The notes under the pieces: generated by a model | What the model saw: only the letters and a program-made list of their open reading frames with translations | Databases searched by the model: none | What the model was told of the DNA's origin: nothing | Made by a program: the position numbers and the translations under genes | Shown here: positions 8,031 through 16,109 of the stretch, piece by piece | Position numbering within the stretch: the first letter of the stretch is position 1 | Layout: each line of letters opens with the position of its first letter | Assembly (NCBI RefSeq): GCF_020852615.1 | Contig: NZ_JADZAJ010000032.1 | Location: forward strand, 1-64,000 | Source of the DNA: Nitrosomonas sp. | GTDB taxonomy: Bacteria; Pseudomonadota; Gammaproteobacteria; Burkholderiales; Nitrosomonadaceae | Direction: 5' to 3' | DNA length: 64,000 bases

Positions 8031-10196
8031 TCAGTTCAATGCAGATCGGATACTGTTGCTGATATTTTCGTTCAGGATACGTGGTGTAACAAAGATCAGC
8101 AATTCCCGTTTGTCATCACGTCTTGCTCTGTTCTTGAACAGGTTTCCCAGTACGGGTATATCTCCCAGAAGGGGAACCTGGTTGCGATCCTGCTTTTCGA
8201 CCTGTTCGAAAATACCGCCGATGACGACTGTGCCGCCATTTTCCACCAGCACTTCGGTAACGATCTGTTTGGTGTCGATCGCCGGTCCGGCAGGTGTATT
8301 TTCTCCCCGGGTATCCTGGTTAACCTGTAGTTTCATGATGATGTTGTCATCAGGGGTGATTTGCGGTGTCACCTTGAGACCAAGCACAGCCTTTTTGAAC
8401 TGAATCTGTGGCCGTGTCACGCTGATAGTTTGAAACGGGATTTCCGTACCCTGTTCGATACTCGCCTCTACACGGTTGGCTGTTACCAGACGCGGGCTGG
8501 CAATTACCCGACCCTGGCTGTCCGATTCCAGCGCAGAGAGCTCCAGATTGATCAGTGTGCCGTTATTGATCTTGATCAGGCTCAGGCCAAGCGCAGCCGG
8601 TCCGCCCGCCACACCGGCCAGTGCAGCTGCCGGCAGATTGACGTTAAGATTATCCCCTCCGCCAGGTATTCCACCGGCCGCCAGTTCGCTGGAACTGCCC
8701 AGGTTCCCGGAAATCCCCAGATTTCGTCCGTTCAGATTCTTATGACTTCCTATCCGGGCTGCACTCTGCACCCCGAAACGGGCTCCCAGGTTACGGCTGA
8801 ATGTATCGGTTGCTTCGACAATCCGGGTTTCAATCATAACCTGCCGCACCTGCGTATCCAGATTCGCAACGTGTCGCGCAACTTCGGCGAGTCTCGCAGG
8901 GATGTCGGTAACCGTCAGCGTGTTACTGATGTCATCCACCTCCACCGTACCGCGCTGGCTTAGAATGCCTTTGAGTGGAATCGAGCTGGCTGTCCGGTAA
9001 TTCAGTTTGAAGGCTTCTGTCTGCAGTACTTCCAGGTCGGTAATCTGCTGATTCTGCTCCAGCAGTGATTTTTCCCGGGCGGCCATTTCTTCCCGCGGTG
9101 CGATGAAAATGACATTGCCGGTTCTGCGTTTATCAAGGCCGTTGGTTTGCAGCACGATGTCCAGCGCCTGATCCCACGGAACATCTTTCAACCGCAGGGT
9201 CATGCTGCCTTTGACTGAATCACTGGCAATGATGTTGAGATCAGTAAAATCTGCGATCACCTGCAATACCGAGCGAATCTCGACATCCTGAAAGTTGAGT
9301 GAAAGCTTGTCACCGGTATACCCGCCATCAATCAGTTTCTTGTGAATGGGAATATCTTCAGCTTCAGCCAGGGGCCTGACTTCCACGACAAAACTGGCTC
9401 CCGTCTGCCAGGAGGTGTGTTCCCAGCGCCCTTTGGGTTCGATGATCATCTGTACGTTACCATCCCGCTCAAACGCCTCTATTGACTGCACCGGCGTGGC
9501 AAAATCCAGCACATTCAGTCGCTTTTCAAGGTTGGGAGGCAGATACGTTTTCATGAACTCAACCAGCAGTCTGCCGCCCTGGATATGGACATTGACTGCA
9601 GCACCCGGCTGGGATAATTCCACCTCCACCCGGCCTTCACCTTGTGTTCCCCGGTGAAAATCAATGTCACGCAAACTCAATGGGGTGTTTTTCACCGCAC
9701 CGGAAGCCGATGCGGATGAACGACCTGATACGCCGGCTGTTCCGGCTGATACCTCACTGCCCTTGAGCTCTATCAGAAAATAATTGCCGTCAGCACGGGT
9801 TTCATAGGTTGTCGCCCGGGCAAGATTGATCACCAGACGGGTACGATCTTCAGCAGGGACAACATCTATACTCTTGATAACACCTCGGCCGGAAATGCTG
9901 CCGGACTTATCCAGCGCACTCCCCATCTGCGGCAAATCAAAATAAAGACGATCCGGGCCGTTCAGCAATACGCCAGCCGGCGGTGCGGTCACCGGTTTAT
10001 CCAGGGTTAATCTGACTATCGTCCTGCCATCGGTTTGTGAAGTAATATCCACAGCCCGTAATGTATTGGCCGGTGCTGCTGCCACCTGAACACCCCATAA
10101 AACCGGCAGAAGGCCGATAAGCAGATTCTGCAAAAGCCGGTGTGTCATCATGATCAAGTCATCTTTGCGCCAGTTATTCACCCTTACCCTGTTCAT
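8031..10196 (-). CDS. pilQ: Type IV pilus secretin PilQ
   Basis: A 721-residue outer-membrane secretin through which the pilus exits. A signal peptide follows a short N-terminal extension (MMTHRLLQNLLIGLLPVLWG...VAAAPA). Two AMIN domains (about 40-290) bind peptidoglycan, then a secretin/TonB short N domain (LSLNFQDVEIRSVLQVIADF), an N1 domain, and the secretin domain ending with VPLLGDIPVLGNLFK and LLIFVTPRIL. ATG 10196 is chosen because it overlaps the pilP stop (ATGA) and has AGGAG 8 nt upstream. It is the last gene of pilMNOPQ. Confidence 0.96.
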   Translation of the reverse strand: MNRVRVNNWRKDDLIMMTHRLLQNLLIGLLPVLWGVQVAAAPANTLRAVDITSQTDGRTIVRLTLDKPVTAPPAGVLLNGPDRLYFDLPQMGSALDKSGSISGRGVIKSIDVVPAEDRTRLVINLARATTYETRADGNYFLIELKGSEVSAGTAGVSGRSSASASGAVKNTPLSLRDIDFHRGTQGEGRVEVELSQPGAAVNVHIQGGRLLVEFMKTYLPPNLEKRLNVLDFATPVQSIEAFERDGNVQMIIEPKGRWEHTSWQTGASFVVEVRPLAEAEDIPIHKKLIDGGYTGDKLSLNFQDVEIRSVLQVIADFTDLNIIASDSVKGSMTLRLKDVPWDQALDIVLQTNGLDKRRTGNVIFIAPREEMAAREKSLLEQNQQITDLEVLQTEAFKLNYRTASSIPLKGILSQRGTVEVDDISNTLTVTDIPARLAEVARHVANLDTQVRQVMIETRIVEATDTFSRNLGARFGVQSAARIGSHKNLNGRNLGISGNLGSSSELAAGGIPGGGDNLNVNLPAAALAGVAGGPAALGLSLIKINNGTLINLELSALESDSQGRVIASPRLVTANRVEASIEQGTEIPFQTISVTRPQIQFKKAVLGLKVTPQITPDDNIIMKLQVNQDTRGENTPAGPAIDTKQIVTEVLVENGGTVVIGGIFEQVEKQDRNQVPLLGDIPVLGNLFKNRARRDDKRELLIFVTPRILNENISNSIRSALN

Positions 10197-10723
10197 TGTT
10201 TTTGCTCCTGAGTCTGCAACATGAGTACGCTGGTTCGTTCCACCCATTCGTCCCCTGTATCTCGTGTAATTTCTCTCAACTTGACCTCTACTTCAGAAAC
10301 ACTGTTTATCAATCCAAAATTCTGGCCCAGATAGTTACCTGTTCTGACACGATGAACCGAGTTATCCGGTGCCTTGATCAGAGCAAAAATATTTTTTCCA
10401 CGCCGCAGAGAGCCCACCATGGAGAGATTTTCCAGCGGAAAACCTTCCAGCACTTCCCTGGGCCGTTTCAGGTCGGGCTCCAGTTCATTGCGATCCGGTT
10501 TTCCCGGCTTGTTTTTCCGGCTGCTGAAAGGATCCGGAATTTCGGAAGCCTGATACACAAAATGTTCCAGCGGCCTGATTTCAGGCAAGGGATCCACCTT
10601 TCCCTTTAGCCCCGCACCGGATTCTTTGACGAAAGATTCCAGATCTTCATAACCTTCCTGGCTGCATGCACTCACGAATAACAGCATCACCACGGTCAGC
10701 CGTAAACTGAGTCGGTTATTCAT
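10193..10723 (-). CDS. pilP: Type IV pilus lipoprotein PilP
   Basis: A 176-residue lipoprotein with signal MNNRLSLRLTVVMLLFVSAC; the lipobox VSAC places the lipidated Cys at 20. The C-terminal domain (FPLENLSMVGSLRRGKNIFALI, then GNYLGQNFGLI) is the beta-sandwich that docks to the PilQ N0 domain. It connects the inner-membrane PilMNO platform with the secretin. The ATG overlaps the pilO stop by 4 nt, and its own stop overlaps the pilQ start. Confidence 0.95.
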   Translation of the reverse strand: MNNRLSLRLTVVMLLFVSACSQEGYEDLESFVKESGAGLKGKVDPLPEIRPLEHFVYQASEIPDPFSSRKNKPGKPDRNELEPDLKRPREVLEGFPLENLSMVGSLRRGKNIFALIKAPDNSVHRVRTGNYLGQNFGLINSVSEVEVKLREITRDTGDEWVERTSVLMLQTQEQKQ

Positions 10724-11370
10724 GACGCCCCCTTGGATTTTTTCTGTTTATTCTTCTCCGCTTCTTCCCTTTTACGTTCAGCGATTTCGTCATCATCGAG
10801 ATAACGGAATGTTTTCGCTGTTGCGTTCAATATCAGCTGGTGATCTTTTCCCGGCATAATCTCGATGTCATGCAGCGTGACAATGCGCGGCAACTGCGCC
10901 ACATCACTGGCAAAAGCACCAATGTCGTGATAATTGCCGGTTACCCGGAGAGCCACTGGCAGCTCGGCATAAAAATCCCGGAATGTTTCCCTGGTATCCG
11001 GCTTGAACAGCTCAAACTGCAACCCCCGCCCCAGTCCGGCCCGATTAATATCCACCAGCAGTGCATCCAGCTCGGATTTATTGGGCAGCTGCTTCAACAG
11101 GGTGCCCAGGGTTTTTTGCACATCTGCCAGCTGCTGACGTAAAGCATCAAGGTTGACTGCGCTGGTTTTTTTGGCCAGGAATGTGTTGCGCAATGTATTT
11201 TCTTCTTCCTGCACCTGTTCCAGGGTCATCCATTGTTCTTCCCAATCCAGAAAATAGCCGGCAGCCAACAGTGCTGCCAGCAGCAATGCCAGCGCACCTG
11301 CCTTGATTGCAGCCGGCCAGCTGCCGGGTTCGCTGGGGTTGATACGGCGTAATTCTTCCAGTACGTTCAT
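10720..11370 (-). CDS. pilO: Type IV pilus inner-membrane alignment protein PilO
   Basis: 216 residues: a short cytoplasmic N-terminus, one membrane segment (about 25-43, AGALALLLAALLAAGYFL), a coiled coil (about 48-100) and a periplasmic ferredoxin-like domain with the family pattern ELPVALRVTGNYHDIGAFASDVA. PilO pairs with PilN and binds PilP. The C-terminus is a run of Lys/Glu. The ATG overlaps the pilN stop. Confidence 0.95.
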   Translation of the reverse strand: MNVLEELRRINPSEPGSWPAAIKAGALALLLAALLAAGYFLDWEEQWMTLEQVQEEENTLRNTFLAKKTSAVNLDALRQQLADVQKTLGTLLKQLPNKSELDALLVDINRAGLGRGLQFELFKPDTRETFRDFYAELPVALRVTGNYHDIGAFASDVAQLPRIVTLHDIEIMPGKDHQLILNATAKTFRYLDDDEIAERKREEAEKNKQKKSKGAS

Positions 11371-11978
11371 GGCTGTCCCACTCCAGCGGTAATTTTGGGT
11401 GTCTTTTCATCTCCTGCGACCGGGTCGCTTTGCTCCGGCGAGCTCGTCAACCGGATATTCAAATCGAATTCATTGAGCCTGACGCCGTTTTCAGTTGCCG
11501 CCTTGATTTCAATCAGCAGCGGTGATTCCATCCAGGGTGAGGCATCCAGATTACGCATCAGCGTCGATACCCAGGCATTGGATTGAGCAAAGCCTGCCAG
11601 CCGGAGATGTTCGTTGGTCTGTTTAAAACTCTTGAGATAAACACCTTCCGGAACACGCCTTGCCACCTCGTCCAGCATGTGGACCACCTTGACACGATTG
11701 CCCTGCAGCGACTCGACAATTTCTTTACGTGCCAGCATTTCCTGAATTTTTTCCCTGATCGATTTAATCTCGGCAATCTGGCGATCCAGAATGGCAATCT
11801 CGCTTTTCAGATACTGATTACGCCCGTTCTGGTCATCAATTTTCTCCAGAACGAATTCATGTACCCCCCAGACAATCAGCACCCCCAGTACGGCAGTCAG
11901 GCCGGCCAGCATGGCAAACTGCTGCTGGCGTGCTTTACGCTTGAGTTCACGGTGAGGCAGAAGGTTAATTCGTATCAT
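11367..11978 (-). CDS. pilN: Type IV pilus inner-membrane protein PilN
   Basis: 203 residues starting with the conserved MIRINLLPHRELKRKARQQ, whose INLLP motif inserts into PilM. One membrane segment (about 23-45), a coiled coil (about 50-90) and a periplasmic domain follow. It couples cytoplasmic PilM to PilO and PilP. The ATG overlaps the pilM stop (ATGA). Confidence 0.95.
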   Translation of the reverse strand: MIRINLLPHRELKRKARQQQFAMLAGLTAVLGVLIVWGVHEFVLEKIDDQNGRNQYLKSEIAILDRQIAEIKSIREKIQEMLARKEIVESLQGNRVKVVHMLDEVARRVPEGVYLKSFKQTNEHLRLAGFAQSNAWVSTLMRNLDASPWMESPLLIEIKAATENGVRLNEFDLNIRLTSSPEQSDPVAGDEKTPKITAGVGQP

Positions 11979-13108
11979 GATGGGTCAAATCCTCGCATGG
12001 CCAAACCACAAGCTGTCAGCAGCACGGGAGCATCTATCTTTAGCTGCCTCGACACAATCCGGCCTGACAGCTCCATCGCTGCAAACGGATTAATCACCTG
12101 GGTAATTATCCTGGTGCGCTCGGATACGATTTCCTCCAATCCCGGAATCGCCGCACATTCGCCTGACAAAAAGAGATAATCCACTTGGGAAAATTGGGTG
12201 GATGTAAAAAAGAACTGCACTGCTCTCGACACTTCCAGCGCAACAGTTTCGCAAAAGGGACGTAACACGTCTTCCTGGTAATTTTCAGGCAGTGTGCCGT
12301 TGCGTCTGGCTGTTTCAGCTTCATCCGGTGTCAGGTTGAAATGATTCTGTATATCCTGCGTTAACTGATTGCCGCCAAAAGACAGGTCGCGCATATAAAC
12401 AGATTCGCCATTTAGCAGCACATTGACCCGGGTGACATTCGCACCAATATCAATCAGCCCAACCACCTTATCTTTTCCTCCATCAGGCAGTTGATGTGTA
12501 ACAGCTCTGGTGGAGATAGCCTGGGCGGCAAACTGTTCAATATCCATCACTGTCACTTTCAGTCCGGCTGACATGGCTGTCGCTACCCGGTCTTCCACTT
12601 TTTCCTTACGGGCGGCAGCCAGCAGTATTTCCATTTCTTCAGGATGATCGGGAACCGGACCGATTACCTGAAAATCCAGATTGACTTCATCCAGCGGAAA
12701 AGGCACATACTGGTTGGCTTCCGCCTCAACCTGAAACTCCAGATCTTCCTCACGCAAACCAGCTGTAACATTGATTTTTCTGGTAATCACCGATGTCAGT
12801 GGCAATGCCATGACAGCCTTTTTCTGGTGTGTTCCCATTCGTTTCAGCGCGCGCCGGAGACTTTCACTCACCTGCTCGATCTGGTTGATTCCTCCATCCA
12901 GTAAGGCATCTACCGGCACAGGTTCGATCACATAACGCTCCAGGCGGTATGATTGCGGCAATTTGCCTTTCCCGGACAATTCCACCAGCTTGATTGATGA
13001 TGCGCTGATATCCACTCCCAGCATTCGAGTGCTACCAGACAGCAGACTAAAGTCGATACCCAGCTTGATATCGAACGGTTTCTTCAGGATTGATTGATTA
13101 ATTGCCAT
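11975..13108 (-). CDS. pilM: Type IV pilus actin-like protein PilM
   Basis: A cytoplasmic actin/FtsA-like ATP-binding protein of about 377 residues and the first gene of pilMNOPQ. It has the family N-terminus MLGVDISASSIKLVELS, the phosphate-2 loop VVGLIDIGANVTRVNVL, and the late VDYLFLSGECAAIPGLEEIV. It binds the PilN N-terminus and transmits the state of the assembly ATPase. The start is uncertain: ATG 13108 lacks a strong ribosome site, and GTG 13120 or TTG 13126 would add 4 or 6 residues. It is divergent from mrcA across about 175 bp. Confidence 0.94.
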   Translation of the reverse strand: MAINQSILKKPFDIKLGIDFSLLSGSTRMLGVDISASSIKLVELSGKGKLPQSYRLERYVIEPVPVDALLDGGINQIEQVSESLRRALKRMGTHQKKAVMALPLTSVITRKINVTAGLREEDLEFQVEAEANQYVPFPLDEVNLDFQVIGPVPDHPEEMEILLAAARKEKVEDRVATAMSAGLKVTVMDIEQFAAQAISTRAVTHQLPDGGKDKVVGLIDIGANVTRVNVLLNGESVYMRDLSFGGNQLTQDIQNHFNLTPDEAETARRNGTLPENYQEDVLRPFCETVALEVSRAVQFFFTSTQFSQVDYLFLSGECAAIPGLEEIVSERTRIITQVINPFAAMELSGRIVSRQLKIDAPVLLTACGLAMRGFDPS

Positions 13109-13283
13109 TTCAGCTTTCACTTGCAAAATGTTTTGCCCGGAACATTTTGTCCAGGCAGGTTAGTGCAACTGGAGCCGATTCTGGCAGACTAATGAATGAG
13201 TTAATTCATATAATAACGACTGATATACCCTTTATAATTTCGCTCTGAATCTATTCCACCCTACACGGCTTACTTATCCTTTA

Positions 13284-15596
13284 ATGTTATTTCGCTGGTT
13301 TTATCGCTTCTTCCTGGTCATTATTGCCTCCGGATTACTCGCCACCTTGCTGGTCGTATTTGCAGCCCTGGTGACACTGCCCTCCCTACCCAGTCTGGAA
13401 ACATTGACCGATTACCGTCCCAAGATCCCTCTGCGCATCTACAGTGCCGATGGTTTTCTAATAGGTGAATATGGTGAGGAACGCAGAGATTTTGTCAAAA
13501 TCGGGGATGTGCCCCAGTCGCTCAAACAGGCCATTCTTGCCGCTGAGGATGATCGTTTCTATCAGCATTACGGCGTGGACTACATTGGCGTTTTACGCGC
13601 TATCTATTCCAACTTTACAGGTGGCGGAGCGCTGCAGGGGGCCAGTACCATTACCATGCAGGTGGCGCGCAATTTCTTTTTAACCAAAGAAAAAACACTG
13701 ACCAGAAAATTCAGTGAGGCACTGCTTTCGTTCAAAATTGAACACAGCCTGGGCAAGGATAAAATACTTGAGCTGTATATCAACCAGATTTATCTCGGGC
13801 AGCGCAGTTATGGTTTTTCTTCCGCAGCACAAACCTATTTCGGTAAAAAGCTGGCCAGTATCAATCTGGCCGAAGCCGCCATGCTGGCCGGGCTTCCCAA
13901 AGCACCCTCCCGGTTCAATCCGATCGTCAACCCGGAGCGGGCAAAAACCCGGCAGCAGTATGTATTGAGGCGGATGCGCGAGCTGGGATACATCACCACC
14001 GCACAATTTTCGCAGGCTAAAAAAACTGCGCTGGTGCTGCATCGCCAAACCAAGGTTTTCGCCATGCCGGCCGATTACATGGCAGAAATGGTGCGGCAGG
14101 TGGTCTATGACCGCTACCGCGAAGAAGCCTACACGCGCGGTATCAAGGTCTATACCACACTGAAAAAAGAAGATCAGGAAGCAGCCTATCGTGCACTGCG
14201 CAAGGGAGTGATGGATTATGACGCGCGGCACGGCTACCGTGGCCCGGAAGCCTTGCTGAAACTGCCAGAAGACCTTAAAGATCACGAAGCATTACAGGAC
14301 ATCATGCAGGATATCAGCGACAGTGGTGACATTCTGGCAGCAGTGGTGCTGTCCACCACCCCTAAGGCGATTGAAGCCTTTCGTAAAAATGGAGAAATTA
14401 TCCAGATTACCGGTGAAGGCCTGAAAACAGTCCGCGGCTTTCTGGTGAAGGATCCAAAAATCGGTGATAAACAAATACGCCCGGGGTCACTCATCCGGGT
14501 CAAGAAAACAGAAAAAAGCGGCTGGCAGATCGTTCAGCTGCCAAAGATCGAAGCAGCACTGATCGCGATGGATCCAAATAATGGTGCTGTTCGCGCACTG
14601 GTGGGCGGGTTCGACTACAACGCCAACAAATTCAACCATGCCACACAAGCCTGGCGCCAGCCAGGGTCGAGCTTCAAACCATTTGTCTATTCTGCCGCGC
14701 TTGAAAAAGGCTTTACCCCAGCCACGATCATCAACGATGCACCCTTGTATCTGGGACCGGAACAGACTGGCGGCAAGGCCTGGGAGCCCAAAAATTACGA
14801 TGGCAGGTTCAGCGGCCCGATCAGAATGCGCACAGCGCTGACACATTCCAAAAATCTGGCGTCGATACGAATCCTCCAGGCGATTGGTCCGGCTTACGCA
14901 CAGGATTACATCACCCGTTTCGGTTTCGATCAGAAACATCACCCGGCAGTACTGCCCATGGCACTTGGCGCCGGTTCTGTTACACCGATGCAAATGGCTA
15001 TTGGTTACGCCACTTTTGCCAACGGGGGCTACCATATCCATCCTTATTTCATCGAACGGATCGAAGATGAACATGGAAAAATTATCGAACAGGCGCGCTT
15101 TTCCACAGCCAGCCAGAATGCCAAACAGGTTATCGATCCGCGCAATGCATTTCTGATGACCAGCATGATGCAGGATGTCATCCAGAGAGGCACAGCTGCC
15201 CGGGCAAGAGCTCTGGGACGCAGTGATATCGCGGGAAAAACCGGAACAACCAGCAACGCTGTTGATGCGTGGTTCTGTGGTTACCAGAAAGATCTGGTAG
15301 CAGTTACCTGGATGGGATTTGATGAACCCCGACCCATGGGAAACCGTGAAACCGGAGGGCAAGCGGCTTTGCCCATCTGGATTGACTACATGGCAACCGC
15401 GCTTAAATCAATACCTGTTGCCAAAATTACGCCTCCCAAAGGCATTGTCTCAGCCAGAATCAATCCAGAGACTGGTATGAGAGATGAATTCGGAACGCTT
15501 AGCGAATATTTCTTCCAGGAACAATTGCCGCCGGAAACTGATTACTCACTGCAAGACGCAGAACCAACTGAAGAACTGGAAGAGTGGTCATTCTGA
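13284..15596 (+). CDS. mrcA: Penicillin-binding protein 1A (bifunctional glycosyltransferase/transpeptidase)
   Basis: 770 residues. One N-terminal membrane anchor (about 10-33), then the GT51 glycosyltransferase with AILAAEDDRFYQHYGVD (catalytic E88), GASTITMQVARN and the KILELYINQIYLG block. An OB-like insert follows. The transpeptidase has the serine tetrad SSFK (S462-K465), SKN (about 523-525) and KTGTT (about 652-656). It polymerises and cross-links peptidoglycan. It is monocistronic and lies back to back with the pil operon, an arrangement common in proteobacteria (family knowledge). In the 175-bp gap I see only -10-like TATAAT boxes (13209, 13233) without good -35 partners. Confidence 0.96.
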   Translation: MLFRWFYRFFLVIIASGLLATLLVVFAALVTLPSLPSLETLTDYRPKIPLRIYSADGFLIGEYGEERRDFVKIGDVPQSLKQAILAAEDDRFYQHYGVDYIGVLRAIYSNFTGGGALQGASTITMQVARNFFLTKEKTLTRKFSEALLSFKIEHSLGKDKILELYINQIYLGQRSYGFSSAAQTYFGKKLASINLAEAAMLAGLPKAPSRFNPIVNPERAKTRQQYVLRRMRELGYITTAQFSQAKKTALVLHRQTKVFAMPADYMAEMVRQVVYDRYREEAYTRGIKVYTTLKKEDQEAAYRALRKGVMDYDARHGYRGPEALLKLPEDLKDHEALQDIMQDISDSGDILAAVVLSTTPKAIEAFRKNGEIIQITGEGLKTVRGFLVKDPKIGDKQIRPGSLIRVKKTEKSGWQIVQLPKIEAALIAMDPNNGAVRALVGGFDYNANKFNHATQAWRQPGSSFKPFVYSAALEKGFTPATIINDAPLYLGPEQTGGKAWEPKNYDGRFSGPIRMRTALTHSKNLASIRILQAIGPAYAQDYITRFGFDQKHHPAVLPMALGAGSVTPMQMAIGYATFANGGYHIHPYFIERIEDEHGKIIEQARFSTASQNAKQVIDPRNAFLMTSMMQDVIQRGTAARARALGRSDIAGKTGTTSNAVDAWFCGYQKDLVAVTWMGFDEPRPMGNRETGGQAALPIWIDYMATALKSIPVAKITPPKGIVSARINPETGMRDEFGTLSEYFFQEQLPPETDYSLQDAEPTEELEEWSF

Positions 15597-15666
15597 ACTC
15601 AGGAACGGCATGCGGCGGCGGTAACAGGTAATACAGCCGGCTGAACAGAATAAGCAAATATAAATG

Positions 15667-15712
15667 CGGGTGAAGTTGCACCCGGGCGAGGAGTGCGCCT
15701 GCGGCGTTTTTA
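15667..15712 (+). terminator. Weak hairpin pair downstream of mrcA
   Basis: A 6-bp stem CGGGTG/CACCCG (15667-15684) is followed by a short CGCC-TGC-GGCG stem and TTTTT. It could end mrcA transcription before the opposing tRNA gene. The stems are short, so this is tentative. Confidence 0.35.
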
Positions 15713-15725
15713 AGAAATAACTTTC

Positions 15726-15812
15726 TGGTGCCGGGAGGGGGAATCGAACCCCCATGAAGTTGCCTTCGCGGGATTTTGAGTCCCGTGCGTCTACCAATTC
15801 CGCCATCCCGGC
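15726..15812 (-). tRNA. tRNA-Leu, anticodon CAA
   Basis: An 87-nt type II tRNA read on the minus strand, with acceptor GCCGGGA/TCCCGGC and a genome-encoded CCA end. The anticodon arm CGGGA-CTCAAAA-TCCCG gives CAA, decoding UUG. The long variable arm and the GGTTCGATTCC T-arm are typical of leucine tRNA. Confidence 0.97.
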
Positions 15813-15833
15813 CCGGGTTGCGGCAGGAAGGCA

Positions 15834-15861
15834 ATTATACCGAAATCGCCCCGCACGGCAA
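15834..15861 (-). promoter_or_regulatory. Promoter of tRNA-Leu(CAA)
   Basis: On the minus strand a perfect TATAAT (15839-15834) lies 21 nt before the mature tRNA 5' end. TTGCCG (15861-15856) is 16 bp upstream of it, a 4/6 match to the sigma-70 -35 box. Confidence 0.6.
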
Positions 15862-15877
15862 CCGATAACCATCCCGG

Positions 15878-15959
15878 ATCCTCCGAAAAATGCCGGTGAG
15901 GCGGCCGGTATAACGAAAAAACGGGGAAAAACAGGTGACACAGGCAAAACGCAGCGAAC
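15878..15959. repeat. Copy A of an 82-bp dispersed repeat
   Basis: This stretch aligns without gaps to 19751-19832 at roughly 80% identity by eye. On the minus strand both copies are open in the same frame and give a related peptide (RFACVTCFSPFFRYTG here). It occupies much of the gap between the tRNA and spoT. The rest of that gap (15960-16109) shows nothing I can identify, and no convincing spoT promoter. Confidence 0.7.
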
Positions 15960-16109
15960 CCCGGCATACCTGCCGACAGCGACCCTGATCAGCAAGTTTT
16001 ACCACCTGTTGCAAAATCTTCACTATTATTATTCACGCTATCAGCTATCCCGGACACGATTACAAAACAGATCCGGTAAGCTGTTCCACCTGTAAAAATT
16101 TGAAAATCC

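Noticed and set aside
14487-15362. 291-codon minus-strand frame opposite mrcA
   Set aside because: Mirror frame of the transpeptidase domain without family features.
15588-15995. Minus-strand frame of 135 codons over the tRNA-Leu(CAA) region
   Set aside because: It reads straight through the tRNA gene (the AELVDARDSKSREGNF peptide is translated tRNA) and has no family features.
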